DNA from: JBDIBB01 sp039812685 | GTDB lineage: Bacteria; Acidobacteriota; Vicinamibacteria; Vicinamibacterales; JAFNAJ01 | Direction: 5' to 3' | Length of the DNA stretch: 32,669 bases | Assembly: GCA_039812685.1 (NCBI GenBank) | Contig: JBDIBB010000038.1 | Span: 1 to 32,669 of the forward strand | Position numbers and translations under genes: made by a program | Part shown: positions 8,173 through 16,341 of the stretch, piece after piece | Position numbering within the stretch: position 1 is the first letter of the stretch | Layout: each line of letters begins with the position of its first letter | The notes under the pieces: model-generated | The model's input: only the letters and a program-made list of their open reading frames with translations | Databases searched by the model: none | What the model was told of the DNA's origin: nothing

Positions 8173-10785
8173 ATGATGACCACCACACGCGCCCGCCACG
8201 TTCTCCTCCTCGTCGTCAGCCTGCTGCTGTCGCCGGCAGGCAGCGCGTTCGCACAGGCTCCCCCTCCATCACCCGAGGAGTTCTTCGGGTTCCGCATGGG
8301 GGCCGATCGCAAGCTCGCCGACTGGAACAGGCTGCACGAGTACTACCAGTTGCTGGCGAAGCGTTCCGACAGGCTGCGGCTGGTGGAGCTCGGCAAGTCG
8401 AGCGAGGGCCGTCCTTTCATCGCGCTCTTCATCTCCTCGCCGGCGAACCTCGCGAAGCTGGATCGCTACCGCGCGGTGAACGCGAAGCTGGCCGATCCGC
8501 GCGGGGTGCCGGAATCCGAGGCGCGCGCGCTGGCGGCCGAAGGCCGCGCCGTCGTGATCCAGAGCTTCGCACTGCACTCCAGCGAAGTGGCGGCCGCGCA
8601 GACGGCGGCCGAGTTCGTCCACGACAGCGTGACGCGCACCGACGCGGAGGCCGCCCGCGCGCTGGACGAGGTCATCAGCATCGTGCTGCCGTCGATCAAC
8701 CCCGACGGCACGCAGATGATCGCCGACTGGTACGCCAAGTACGTCGGGACCGAATACGAAGGGGCCCAGATGCCGTGGCTGTACCAGAAGTACGCCGGCC
8801 ACGACAACAACCGTGACGGCTTCGCCCTGAACCTCGTGGAGAGCCAGAACATCGCACGGCTCATGTACCGCGAGTGGCCCCCGCAGGCGTACGTCGATCA
8901 CCACCAGATGGGCAGCACCGGCGCGCGCCTCTACATTCCACCCTACGCCGACCCGATCAGGCCCGACGCCGATCCGCTGGTGTGGCGCGAGATGACGTGG
9001 TGGGGCGCGCACATGGGGACGATGCTCGAGGCGGCCGGCAAGACCGGCGTCATCGGAGCGGCCATCTACTCGGGGTGGGGCCACATGGGCTTCCACTGGA
9101 TCACGCCCTTCCACAACATCGCGGGCATGCTCACCGAGTCGGCCAGCGCACGGCTGGCCACCCCGATGTTCCTCCACCCCGACCAGTTGCGCGGCGGCCA
9201 GCGTGGCCTGCCCGTGTACGAATCGCAGACCACCATGCCCAGCCTCTGGCCCGGCGGCTGGTGGCGCGTCCGCGACATCGTCGAGCAGCAGAAGATCGCG
9301 GCGTGGGCCACGGTGGACCTCGCGGCGCGCAACCGCGAGACGGTGCTGTGGAACATGTACTTGAAGGCGTCGCGGCAGACGGCCCGGGGCGCCGACGGCG
9401 AGGTCAAGGCCTACGTCGTGCCTGCCGCCCAGCACGATCCGCTGACGGCCCAGAAGCTGGTCAACATGCTGCTCGACTCCGGTGTCGACGTGCGCCGGGC
9501 CCCGGCGCAGTTCATCGCGGACGACCGGGTCTTCGGCGCCGGTTCCTTCGTGGTGCCCATGGCGCAGCCCAAGCACGGCCTCGTGCGCTGGATGCTGGGC
9601 CGCACGTCCTATCCCGACAACACGTACACACGCGAGGCCAATGGCGATCCCATCCGGCCCTACGACATGGCGACCGACACCTTCGCCGAGTTCATGGGAG
9701 TCCGTGTCGAACCAGTCACGACCCCAGTGACCGCGAGCCTCGAGCGGCTCTCGGCCCGGCTTGCCCCTGCCGGCACGGTGGCGGCCGGCGCGAGCCGGGG
9801 CTGGGTGCTCGATGGTCGCCTCAACGACACACACCGCGCCGTGCACCTGGCGCTGGCACGCGGCCTCGACGTGCGGCGCGCGGCCGCGAGATCTCCCGAC
9901 GGCTCCGTGCGCGCCGGCGACTTCCTGATCGCCGCCGGCGACGTCGCGTCAATCGCCACCCTCACCGGCGTGTCCTTCGACGCGGCACCCGATCCGCTGC
10001 CGGAGGCCTACGCGATCCGGCGGCCGCGAATCGCCATGTACCAGCGCTACGGCGGCGGCAACATGGACGAGGGCTGGACACGGTTGCTGCTGGAGCGTTT
10101 CGACATCCCGTACAAGACCGTGATGGATGCCGAGATCAAGGCCGGTGCGCTCGAGTCGAAGTTCGACGTCATCATCCTTCCTGCCGACAGCGTGCAGGGG
10201 ATGACGGGTGAGGCGCCGCCGGCCGGCAGCCGCGGAGGATTCCCGTTCATGCCGGCGAACGTGCCGCCGGAATACAAGTCGGGTTTCGGCGCGGAGGGCG
10301 TGACGGCGCTCGAGGGCTTCGTCAAGAAGGGCGGGACGCTGCTGGCCTTCGCGCAGGCCGCCGACCTGCCCGTGCAGCGCTTCAACCTCCCCGTGCGCAA
10401 CGTCGTCGCCGGGGTGCCGTCGAAGGAGTTCTGGGCGCCCGGCTCGACGCTGCGCGTGCGGTTCGCCGCCGGGCATCCGCTGGTTCAGGGCATGCCCGCC
10501 GAAGGCTGCGTCCTCTTCATGCCGGGCAGCCAGGCCTACGAGGTCACGTCCACCGATCGCAGCCAGGACGTCGACATCCTCGCCACCTTCGTCGATCGCG
10601 ACCTGCTCCAGAGCGGATGGCTGATTGGCGAGCGGACGATCGCGCGCAAGGCCGCCGCCGTCTCGGTGAAGCACGGCGCCGGCCGGGTCGTGCTGCTGGG
10701 GTTCCGCGCGCAGAACCGCGCGCAGACGCACGGCACCTTCAAGATGGTGTTCAACGCGCTGCTGAACGGGCCCGGCGCGCGCTGA
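8173..10785 (+). CDS. Secreted M14-family zinc metallopeptidase with C-terminal GATase-like domain
   Basis: An 870-residue exported peptidase. The signal peptide is MMTTTRARHVLLLVVSLLLS followed by PAGSAFA, with cleavage likely near residue 27. The M14 catalytic domain spans about 35-400, with the zinc motif HSSE (His135, Glu138), the substrate-binding DNNRD (211-215) and a third zinc-ligand His in VDHHQMGS (243 or 244). The C-terminal part from about 615 (RPRIAMYQRYGGGNMDEGW; LEGFVKKGGTLLAFAQAADL; AGRVVLLGF) resembles a class I glutamine-amidotransferase-like beta/alpha fold with no obvious catalytic Cys. Peptide scavenging outside the cytoplasm is likely. ATG 8173 (or 8176) is set by the signal peptide. 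Its 3' end overlaps the convergent protease gene by 35 bases. Confidence 0.9.
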   Translation: MMTTTRARHVLLLVVSLLLSPAGSAFAQAPPPSPEEFFGFRMGADRKLADWNRLHEYYQLLAKRSDRLRLVELGKSSEGRPFIALFISSPANLAKLDRYRAVNAKLADPRGVPESEARALAAEGRAVVIQSFALHSSEVAAAQTAAEFVHDSVTRTDAEAARALDEVISIVLPSINPDGTQMIADWYAKYVGTEYEGAQMPWLYQKYAGHDNNRDGFALNLVESQNIARLMYREWPPQAYVDHHQMGSTGARLYIPPYADPIRPDADPLVWREMTWWGAHMGTMLEAAGKTGVIGAAIYSGWGHMGFHWITPFHNIAGMLTESASARLATPMFLHPDQLRGGQRGLPVYESQTTMPSLWPGGWWRVRDIVEQQKIAAWATVDLAARNRETVLWNMYLKASRQTARGADGEVKAYVVPAAQHDPLTAQKLVNMLLDSGVDVRRAPAQFIADDRVFGAGSFVVPMAQPKHGLVRWMLGRTSYPDNTYTREANGDPIRPYDMATDTFAEFMGVRVEPVTTPVTASLERLSARLAPAGTVAAGASRGWVLDGRLNDTHRAVHLALARGLDVRRAAARSPDGSVRAGDFLIAAGDVASIATLTGVSFDAAPDPLPEAYAIRRPRIAMYQRYGGGNMDEGWTRLLLERFDIPYKTVMDAEIKAGALESKFDVIILPADSVQGMTGEAPPAGSRGGFPFMPANVPPEYKSGFGAEGVTALEGFVKKGGTLLAFAQAADLPVQRFNLPVRNVVAGVPSKEFWAPGSTLRVRFAAGHPLVQGMPAEGCVLFMPGSQAYEVTSTDRSQDVDILATFVDRDLLQSGWLIGERTIARKAAAVSVKHGAGRVVLLGFRAQNRAQTHGTFKMVFNALLNGPGAR

Positions 10786-11611
10786 GCCCCGCGCTGCGCG
10801 GGGAGGCCGGTCCGCCCGCCGCGGGCCGGCCCCGCTCGCGCCGGTCGACGTTGCGCAGGAAGCGCCGGACCTCCGACGCGCAGACGGCCTGCCCGATCAT
10901 CACCTGCGCCAGCCCGTGCAGGTACGTGAGCACCTCGGCGACGAGCTGGCTCTCGACGTATGTCCGCTGCTCGCCCTTCGCGTTGCGGGCCAGGTAGGCC
11001 GATCCCCGCGGGTTGCTCGACAACGCCTCGATAGCCGAGGACACGAAGGGCGACATCGGCGCGTGCTTGCTGGCGACGACGCCGACGACCGTGCCCTCGC
11101 CGGCGCGGAACAGCGGTCCTCCCGAGTTGCCGGCGTTGAACGCGCCGTTGACGATCAACTGCTTCACCGGGCCGCGGGCGCTCTCGGTGGCCGCGAAGCC
11201 CGCCAGGTAGCCCACGCTGAGCAGCGGCGTGGCGCCCACGTGGCCGAGCGGGTAGCCCCACGTCGAGACGGCCATGCCCGGCTCGAGCGCGACGTCATCG
11301 GGCGCGAGCGCGAGTCCGCCCGACAGGCGCCGGGCCGGCCGCAGGGCCGCGAGGTCGCGCCGCGCATCGAGGTGGATGCGCCGGAACGCCACGTGGTTGC
11401 CGTCCACGTCCACGCCCACCACCTCCGAGGGCCGCGCCCGGCCGACGACGTGGGCGGTGGTCACCACCCACCCGCCCTCGATCATGAACCCGGTGCCCTT
11501 GTGGCCGAGGCGGGGACACAGGAGCAGCACGACGGACTTCACGGCCAGCCGCTGATCGGGGCCAACCGCGTCGAGCGTCCAGCGGGTGGCCGGCGGTGCC
11601 TGCTGTGCCAT
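10751..11611 (-). CDS. Trypsin-like (S1C/HtrA-type) serine protease without PDZ domain
   Basis: A 286-residue chymotrypsin-fold protease. The triad is visible as His54 (VVTTAHVVG), Asp86 (ARRDLAALR) and Ser163 (NAGNSGGPLF), and GTGFMIEGGWVVTT matches the usual HtrA N-terminal strand. No signal peptide, membrane segment or PDZ domain is seen, so it is probably cytoplasmic, which is unusual for HtrA relatives. After the protease domain (about residue 200) is a helical tail of about 85 residues ending in Arg/Ala-rich sequence. ATG 11611 lies 23 bases after the dcd stop, so it is likely the last gene of the ndk-dcd run. The last 12 codons are antisense to the end of the M14 gene. Confidence 0.85.
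   Translation of the reverse strand: MAQQAPPATRWTLDAVGPDQRLAVKSVVLLLCPRLGHKGTGFMIEGGWVVTTAHVVGRARPSEVVGVDVDGNHVAFRRIHLDARRDLAALRPARRLSGGLALAPDDVALEPGMAVSTWGYPLGHVGATPLLSVGYLAGFAATESARGPVKQLIVNGAFNAGNSGGPLFRAGEGTVVGVVASKHAPMSPFVSSAIEALSSNPRGSAYLARNAKGEQRTYVESQLVAEVLTYLHGLAQVMIGQAVCASEVRRFLRNVDRRERGRPAAGGPASPRSAGLSARRARSAAR
10787..10803 (+). terminator. Hairpin directly after the M14 peptidase stop
   Basis: CCCCGCG-CTG-CGCGGGG is a perfect 7-bp stem with a 3-base loop, beginning two bases after the TGA. It has no T-run. A second, looser inverted repeat (GGCCGG and CCGGCC) follows. The stem lies inside the coding sequence of the convergent protease, so it may be a coincidence of GC-rich coding DNA. 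Confidence 0.45.
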
Positions 11612-11634
11612 GGAATCGACCTGCTCGCGGGCGA

Positions 11635-12189
11635 TCAGACCTTCGGCAGCGTCACGCCGCGCTGCTTCAGGTACTTGCCCTTCTTGTCCGCGTAGGAGAC
11701 CTCGCACGGCTCGTCCCCCTGGAAGAACAGCACCTGGGCGATGCCCTCGTTCGCGTAGATGCGCGCGGGCAACGGCGTGGTGTTGGAGATCTCGAGCGTG
11801 ACGGTGCCTTCCCACTCGGGCTCGAAGGGCGTCACGTTGACGATGATGCCACAGCGCGCGTAGGTCGACTTGCCCAGGCAAATCGTGAGGACGTCGCGCG
11901 GGATGCGGAAGTACTCGATCGTGCGCGCGAGCGCGAACGAGTTCGGCGGCACGATGCAGACGTCGGACTTCACGTCGACAAACGACCGTGGGTCGAAGTT
12001 CTTCGGATCGATCACCGTGCTGTTGATGTTGGTGAAGACCTTGAACTCGTCGGCGACGCGGATGTCGTACCCGTAGGACGACAGGCCGAAGGAGACGACG
12101 CCTGCGTGTACCTGCGACTCGACGAACGGCTCGATCATGCCGTGCTCGAGCGCCATGCGCTTGATCCACCGATCCGACTTGATGGCCAT
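11635..12189 (-). CDS. dcd: dCTP deaminase
   Basis: A 184-residue cytoplasmic trimer-type enzyme that deaminates dCTP to dUTP (some relatives also release dUMP), the start of dTTP synthesis. Family landmarks are SYGYDIR (38-44), GKSTYARCG (106-114, carrying the conserved Ser and Arg), FEPEWEGTVTLEISN with the presumed catalytic Glu133, and ANEGIAQVLFF. The length is normal. It lies in a tight minus-strand run with ndk and DUF2905 upstream (31 bases from DUF2905) and the protease downstream (23 bases), which joins two nucleotide-pool enzymes on one probable transcript. Whether it is mono- or bifunctional cannot be told from the sequence alone. Confidence 0.96.
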   Translation of the reverse strand: MAIKSDRWIKRMALEHGMIEPFVESQVHAGVVSFGLSSYGYDIRVADEFKVFTNINSTVIDPKNFDPRSFVDVKSDVCIVPPNSFALARTIEYFRIPRDVLTICLGKSTYARCGIIVNVTPFEPEWEGTVTLEISNTTPLPARIYANEGIAQVLFFQGDEPCEVSYADKKGKYLKQRGVTLPKV

Positions 12190-12220
12190 GCTGAGGCTCG
12201 CTAAACGGCGTGCTGCCCGC

Positions 12221-12415
12221 TCAGCGGCGGAACAGCGAGAAGAGCACCGTCAGCAGCAGGCTGAGGGCGATGCTCGTGACGATGGGGACGTAGACCGTGG
12301 TGGTGCCGCGCCTGACCACGAGGTCGCCCGGGAGCCTGCCGAGCGGGACGCCCCAGTGCACGAGGACGCCCAGCGCGGCGAGTGTCAGGCCGGTGACGAT
12401 GAGGATCTTGCCCAC
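12221..12415 (-). CDS. DUF2905 family small membrane protein
   Basis: A 64-residue protein with two membrane helices (about 3-20 and 43-60) joined by a short basic loop, WGVPLGRLPGDLVVRR. The GRLPGD segment after the first helix and the TTTVYVPIVTSI start of the second are the DUF2905 pattern. The function is unknown; the family is widespread and often lies next to housekeeping genes such as ruvB. The start is GTG 12415 without a clear ribosome-binding site. It lies 54 bases after ndk and 31 bases before dcd on the same strand, so it is probably cotranscribed. Confidence 0.85.
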   Translation of the reverse strand: MGKILIVTGLTLAALGVLVHWGVPLGRLPGDLVVRRGTTTVYVPIVTSIALSLLLTVLFSLFRR

Positions 12416-12469
12416 GGCGGCAGGGGTGCGCGGGGCGCGCGCGCCGCGTCCCGCACCGGTTGGCCGGCC

Positions 12470-12880
12470 TCAGAGCTCGAGGCCCCGGAAGAAGTATCCG
12501 AGCTCGAACGCCGCCGTCTCGGGCGCGTCCGAACCGTGCGTCGCGTTGCGCTCGATCGACGACCCGAACGCCTGGCGCAACGTGCCCTCAGCGGCCTTGG
12601 CGGGGTCGGTGGCGCCCATCAGGTCGCGCCACTTCCGGATGGCGTCCGGCGCCTCGAGCGCCAGGACCATGCACGGCCCGGACGACATGAACGTGGTGAG
12701 CGCCTCGAAGAACGGGCGCTCGCGGTGGACCGCGTAGAACCCTTCAGCCTCGCGGCGGGTGAGGTGCTGCAGGCGCATCGCCCGGACGGTGAAGCCGGCG
12801 GCTTCGATCCGGGCCAGAATCTGGCCGGCGAGCTTCCGCTCGACGGCATCGGGCTTGACGATGGCGAATGTGCGTTCCAT
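12470..12880 (-). CDS. ndk: Nucleoside-diphosphate kinase
   Basis: A 136-residue enzyme that passes the gamma-phosphate of NTPs to NDPs and dNDPs through a phosphohistidine. Residues 1-11 read MERTFAIVKPD with the conserved Lys9. The active-site motif NATHGSD carries the phosphoryl-accepting His115. RPFFEALTTFMSSGPCMVLALE is the usual Kpn-loop region. Length and motif spacing are normal. ATG 12880 was chosen over a longer frame because the family begins with MERTF and a perfect TATAAT lies 10 bases upstream. It is the first gene of a minus-strand run with DUF2905, dcd and a protease. Confidence 0.97.
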   Translation of the reverse strand: MERTFAIVKPDAVERKLAGQILARIEAAGFTVRAMRLQHLTRREAEGFYAVHRERPFFEALTTFMSSGPCMVLALEAPDAIRKWRDLMGATDPAKAAEGTLRQAFGSSIERNATHGSDAPETAAFELGYFFRGLEL

Positions 12881-12890
12881 TGGGTCAGGG

Positions 12891-12896
12891 ATTATA
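12891..12896 (-). promoter_or_regulatory. Perfect -10 TATAAT 10 bases before ndk
   Basis: Minus strand CTGTATAATCCCTGACCCA leads straight into the ATG. The predicted start point lies 2-4 bases before the start codon, so the message would be practically leaderless. No -35 is recognisable at 16-18 bases. Confidence 0.6.
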
Positions 12897-13003
12897 CAGG
12901 CTCGCGAGGCGGCGGCCCCTGGGCCGCGTGAAATCCGGGGCCTCCGGCACGCGGCCTCCACGCGCCCGCGCCGGCGGGGGGTCGCAATCCTGACCCATCA
13001 GCC

Positions 13004-13026
13004 CGGCCGCCGTCCCGTCCCGGCCG
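13004..13026 (-). terminator. Possible hairpin after korB
   Basis: CGGCCG-(11)-CGGCCG directly follows the korB TAA. The stem is only 6 bp and there is no T-run. It could end korAB transcription before the ndk promoter, but the evidence is weak. Confidence 0.3.
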
Positions 13027-13027
13027 C

Positions 13028-14074
13028 TTACCGCAGGCCCTCCATGATCTCGTCGAGCACCGCCTTGGGCGGCCGGACCCGTCCGACGGGAAGCGAAGCC
13101 AGCGGCTCGTCCACCGTGTTGAGCAGATCGAGGAAGTGCGGCCGCTCCTGTTCGACGTACAGGATGCCGGTCGGCAGTTCGCCCTTCATCCCCATCGCGT
13201 GCAGGACGGTGAGCGATCCCACCTTGTCGGTGGGGTCGTAGTCACGCTCGAGCTTGTGCAGCAGCAGCGTCGACCCGTCGTGCATCGTCACCGCCTTGGT
13301 CGTCCCCGCTTCGTAATCGATGTCGATGTCCTCGAAGAAGGGAACGAAGGCGATGTCGCCCAGCGGTTCGTCGTGATCCTTGACGTAGGAGTAGCTCTTC
13401 GTGGAGCCGTCGTGGTCGTTGAAGGTGACGCACGGCGAGATCACGTCGATCATGCAGGTGCCGCGGTGGCTGAGCGCCGCCTTCAGGATGGCGAGCAGCT
13501 GCTTCTTGTCACCCGAGAAGGAGCGCGCCACGAAGGTGGCCCCGAGCTGGATCGCCAGCGCGCAGGTGTCGATGGGCGGCAGATCGTTCACGACGCCGTT
13601 CTTCAGCGTGGAGCCGATGTCGGCGGTCGGCGAGAACTGGCCCTTGGTCAGGCCGTAGCACCCGTTGTCCTCGAGGACGTAGATGATCGGCAGGTTGCGC
13701 CGCATCAGGTGGACGAACTGCCCGATGCCGATCGCCCCGGTGTCCCCGTCGCCGGTGACGCCGATCGCGATGAGCTGGCGATTGGCCAGCAGGGCGCCGG
13801 TGGCCACCGACGGCATGCGGCCGTGTACGGAGTTGAAGCCGTGGCTGCCGCCCATGAAGTACGCCGGGCTCTTGCTCGAGCACCCGATGCCCGACATCTT
13901 GATCACCCGCTGCGGATCGATGCCCATCTCGAAGAACGCGTCGATGATGCGTTCGGAGATGGCGTTGTGGCCGCAGCCGGCGCACAGCGTCGACTTGCCG
14001 CCGCGATAGGACTGGACGCCGAGCCCGAGGCGGTTGGTCTTGCCGCCGGGCGCGGTGGTGGTGGGGGTCGCCAT
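13028..14074 (-). CDS. korB: 2-oxoacid:ferredoxin oxidoreductase, beta subunit
   Basis: A 348-residue thiamine-diphosphate subunit. With KorA it oxidatively decarboxylates a 2-oxoacid (probably 2-oxoglutarate) to the acyl-CoA and reduced ferredoxin, or runs in reverse. The [4Fe-4S] ligands match two-subunit enzymes: Cys31 and Cys34 (CAGCGHN), Cys65 (GIGCSS) and Cys215 (SPCVTFND). The ThDP motif is GDGDTGAIG (108-116) through EDNGCYG with Asn137. The C-terminal domain from about 290 has the family's LPTGILYVEQERP. It starts 12 bases after korA with GGAGAG upstream, so the pair is an operon. The substrate (2-oxoglutarate, pyruvate or a branched 2-oxoacid) is not fixed by the sequence, so the symbol is by family resemblance. 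Confidence 0.92.
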   Translation of the reverse strand: MATPTTTAPGGKTNRLGLGVQSYRGGKSTLCAGCGHNAISERIIDAFFEMGIDPQRVIKMSGIGCSSKSPAYFMGGSHGFNSVHGRMPSVATGALLANRQLIAIGVTGDGDTGAIGIGQFVHLMRRNLPIIYVLEDNGCYGLTKGQFSPTADIGSTLKNGVVNDLPPIDTCALAIQLGATFVARSFSGDKKQLLAILKAALSHRGTCMIDVISPCVTFNDHDGSTKSYSYVKDHDEPLGDIAFVPFFEDIDIDYEAGTTKAVTMHDGSTLLLHKLERDYDPTDKVGSLTVLHAMGMKGELPTGILYVEQERPHFLDLLNTVDEPLASLPVGRVRPPKAVLDEIMEGLR

Positions 14075-14086
14075 GTCGTGTCTCTC

Positions 14087-15967
14087 CTACTGGCCGCCGC
14101 TCGCGATGCCGGCGGCCACCGGCGCCGCCGCGGTCACGCCTTCCTGCCGGAGCACGTCGTCGGTGATCGTGCGCGCGTCGAGCGGCAGGCCGTCGTAGTG
14201 CCGCACCGAGCGCAGCTTCGCAATCAGCGGCGCGTCGAGTTCGGCGCGCATCAGCGCCAGCATCTGGCCGTCGCGGTTCTGCTCGATCACGTAGACCCGG
14301 TCGTGCCGCTGGATGAAGGCCGCCAGGGCAGGCGTGAACGGGTACGCGCGCAGCCGCAGGTACGATGTCGCGATCCCGTGCTCGCGGCGCAGCTGATCGC
14401 GGCTCTCCACCGTTCCCCAGTGTGAGGTCCCGAACGCGATCACGCCCACGTGCGCCTCGGGGTCGAGGCTCACCTCCGGCGGGGGCACCAGCGCGCGCGC
14501 CGTCTCGAACTTCCGCGCGAGCCGGTCCATGTTGCGCACCCAGTCGCCCTGGCGTTCGCTGTAGAGCGCCTGCTCGTTGTGACCGGAACCGCGGGCGAAG
14601 TAGGCCGGCAGCCCATCACCCGGCACGGTGCGGTAGGGGATGCCGTCACCATCCACGTCGCGGTACCGGCCCCACGAGCCCAGTTCCTGCAGCTTCTCGG
14701 CCGTCAGCAGCTTGCCGCGCACCGGCAGGGTGTCGGGGTACGGGAAGGGCGGCGACATCCACATGTTCATCCCGAGATCGAGATCGCTCATCACGAACAC
14801 GGGCGTCTGCAGTTGCTCGGCCAGATCGAAGGCCGAGTTGGTCATCTCGTAGATCTCCTGGACGGAGGAAGGCAGCAGCAGCACGTGCCGGGTGTCGCCG
14901 TGGCTGAGCCAGGCCGTCGATGCGAGGTCGCCCTGCATGGTTCGCGTCGGCAGCCCCGTGGACGGGCCCGCGCGCTGCACGTCGACAATCACGCCCGGCA
15001 ACTCGACGAAGTACCCCAGGCCGCTGAACTCGGCCATCAGCGAGATGCCTGGCCCGGAGGTCGCGGTCATCGCCCGCGCGCCCGCCCAGCCGGCGCCCAT
15101 CACCATGCCGAGCGCCGCGATCTCGTCCTCGGCCTGCACCACGGCGAACGTCGCCTTGCCGCTGACCGGATCCATCCGGTACTTGCGCAGGTAGCCGATC
15201 AACGTCTCGCACAGCGACGATGACGGCGTGATCGGATACCAGGCCACCACCGTGACGCCGGCCATCAGGCAGCCGAGCGCCGCGGCGGCGTTGCCGTCCA
15301 TCATGATCATGCCCGCCGTGGCGTTCATCGGCTCGACGGCGAACGGATCGCGCTTGGTGAGCGACTCGCCGGCGAAGGCGAAGCCGGCCTCGAGCGCGGC
15401 GAGGTTCATCGCGAGCGCCTTCGGCTTCCGCGCGAGCTGCCGCCGCAGCGCGTGGCGCATCTCGTCGAGATCGATGCCCAGCAGCCACGACAGCACGCCG
15501 TCGTAGACCATGTTGCGCGCCAGCCGCCGCAGCCGGCTGTCGGTCACCGCCGGCGCCGCCACCCGATCGAAGGGAACCGGGTAGAAGATCAGGTCGTCGC
15601 GCAGCGACTGCAGGTCCAGCCAGTCGTCGTAGACCACCACGGCGCCAGCGCCCAGCGCCAGCACGTCCTCGCGCGCCGTCTCGGCGTTCATCGCGACGAG
15701 GATGTCGACTTCCTTCTTGCGCCCGATGTAGCCGTGCCGGTTGGCGCGAACGGTGTACCAGGTGGGCAGGCCGGCGATGTTCGACGGGAAGAGGTTCTTG
15801 CCCGAGACGGGCACGCCCATCTGGAAAATCGACCGGAGCAGGACGAGGTTGGCGGTCTGGCTGCCCGAGCCGTTGACGGTGGCGACCTGGATGCTGAAAT
15901 CGTTGACGATGCGCCCTGTGCCGGACGGGTCGAGACGTCCGGTGAGGACGGGTTCTGGAGTGGGCAT
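14087..15967 (-). CDS. korA: 2-oxoacid:ferredoxin oxidoreductase, fused gamma-alpha subunit
   Basis: A 626-residue subunit with the gamma domain fused in front of alpha, the usual arrangement in two-subunit KorAB. The gamma domain (about 25-200) has NGSGSQTANLVLLRSIFQMG, SGKNLFPSNIAGLPTWYTVR and GRKKEVDILVAMN. The alpha domain has the YPITPSSSLCE signature for 2-oxoacid/CoA binding and AEDEIAALGMVMGAGWAGAR, then a C-terminal domain with EQNRDGQM. ATG 15967 has an AGGAGG site 11 bases upstream; an in-frame GTG at 16015 is a poorer choice. A TATACT -10 lies about 80 bases upstream. Such enzymes usually work in low-oxygen or ferredoxin-dependent metabolism but also occur in aerobes. No ferredoxin gene is nearby. 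Confidence 0.93.
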   Translation of the reverse strand: MPTPEPVLTGRLDPSGTGRIVNDFSIQVATVNGSGSQTANLVLLRSIFQMGVPVSGKNLFPSNIAGLPTWYTVRANRHGYIGRKKEVDILVAMNAETAREDVLALGAGAVVVYDDWLDLQSLRDDLIFYPVPFDRVAAPAVTDSRLRRLARNMVYDGVLSWLLGIDLDEMRHALRRQLARKPKALAMNLAALEAGFAFAGESLTKRDPFAVEPMNATAGMIMMDGNAAAALGCLMAGVTVVAWYPITPSSSLCETLIGYLRKYRMDPVSGKATFAVVQAEDEIAALGMVMGAGWAGARAMTATSGPGISLMAEFSGLGYFVELPGVIVDVQRAGPSTGLPTRTMQGDLASTAWLSHGDTRHVLLLPSSVQEIYEMTNSAFDLAEQLQTPVFVMSDLDLGMNMWMSPPFPYPDTLPVRGKLLTAEKLQELGSWGRYRDVDGDGIPYRTVPGDGLPAYFARGSGHNEQALYSERQGDWVRNMDRLARKFETARALVPPPEVSLDPEAHVGVIAFGTSHWGTVESRDQLRREHGIATSYLRLRAYPFTPALAAFIQRHDRVYVIEQNRDGQMLALMRAELDAPLIAKLRSVRHYDGLPLDARTITDDVLRQEGVTAAAPVAAGIASGGQ

Positions 15968-15978
15968 GCGTGCGGCAG

Positions 15979-15984
15979 CCTCCT
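15979..15984 (-). promoter_or_regulatory. Shine-Dalgarno AGGAGG of korA
   Basis: Full AGGAGG with an 11-base spacer to ATG 15967. It decides this start over the upstream in-frame GTG. It is also one of the few strong ribosome-binding sites in the window. Confidence 0.7.
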
Positions 15985-16048
15985 GGCAGCGGGCGCGACG
16001 CCGCGGCGCGCGCACCCGCGCGGTCGATGCATTCTCGAGATGGGTTCA

Positions 16049-16054
16049 AGTATA
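16049..16054 (-). promoter_or_regulatory. -10 element TATACT for korAB, with upstream ACGCCTGC
   Basis: ACGCCTGCTATACTTG on the minus strand (16062 to 16047) contains an extended -10 (TGC before TATACT). It matches the sequence before the Ser/Thr kinase gene at 15 of 16 bases. No -35 match is seen at 17 bases, consistent with an extended -10 promoter. Confidence 0.55.
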
Positions 16055-16341
16055 GCAGGCGTCATGTCCGGGCCACGACGGCCAGGGCGAGGTCCCCCGC
16101 CGCGACGCGCACCTTCGGCCGGCGCCGGTGCCCGGCCGTGGGACGGACACCGGATTCGGTGATAGCGTATCGGGCCGGGCCCCCGCCCGGAGGTGCGCCG
16201 ATGGCACGTCAGGCCGCCGGCACCGACTTCCACCGGCCTGCCCTGCCGCGTCCTCGCCCGGCCGCCCGGCTCTCGTCCGCCGGCCGCGTCCACGCGTTCC
16301 AGCCCCCATTGCGTCTTTCATCAGCCCCACAGGATTCCCTC

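Larger units (their letters stand above)
15968..16341. other. 374-base divergent intergenic region, korA / M28 peptidase
   Basis: It holds the korA leader (about 75 bases) with its Shine-Dalgarno and TATACT box on the minus strand. On the plus strand there is a GGAGG at 16189-16193 before ATG 16201, which is in frame with the peptidase but lacks family-like sequence. The promoter of the peptidase was not identified; TGATAGCGTAT at 16160-16170 is only a weak candidate. No repeat, RNA gene or separate protein gene was recognised. Confidence 0.6.

Noticed and set aside
12912..12927. GCGGCCC and GGGCCGC inverted copies upstream of ndk.
   Set aside because: The loop would be only two bases, and it sits upstream of the ndk promoter with no evident role.
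15968..16015. GTG 16015 as the korA start.
   Set aside because: ATG 15967 has a full AGGAGG site; the extra 16 residues are basic and not conserved in the family.
16201..16341. In-frame ATG 16201 with GGAGG as the start of the M28 gene.
   Set aside because: It would place 47 unremarkable residues before a good lipoprotein signal peptide; ATG 16342 begins that signal and has AGGA upstream.
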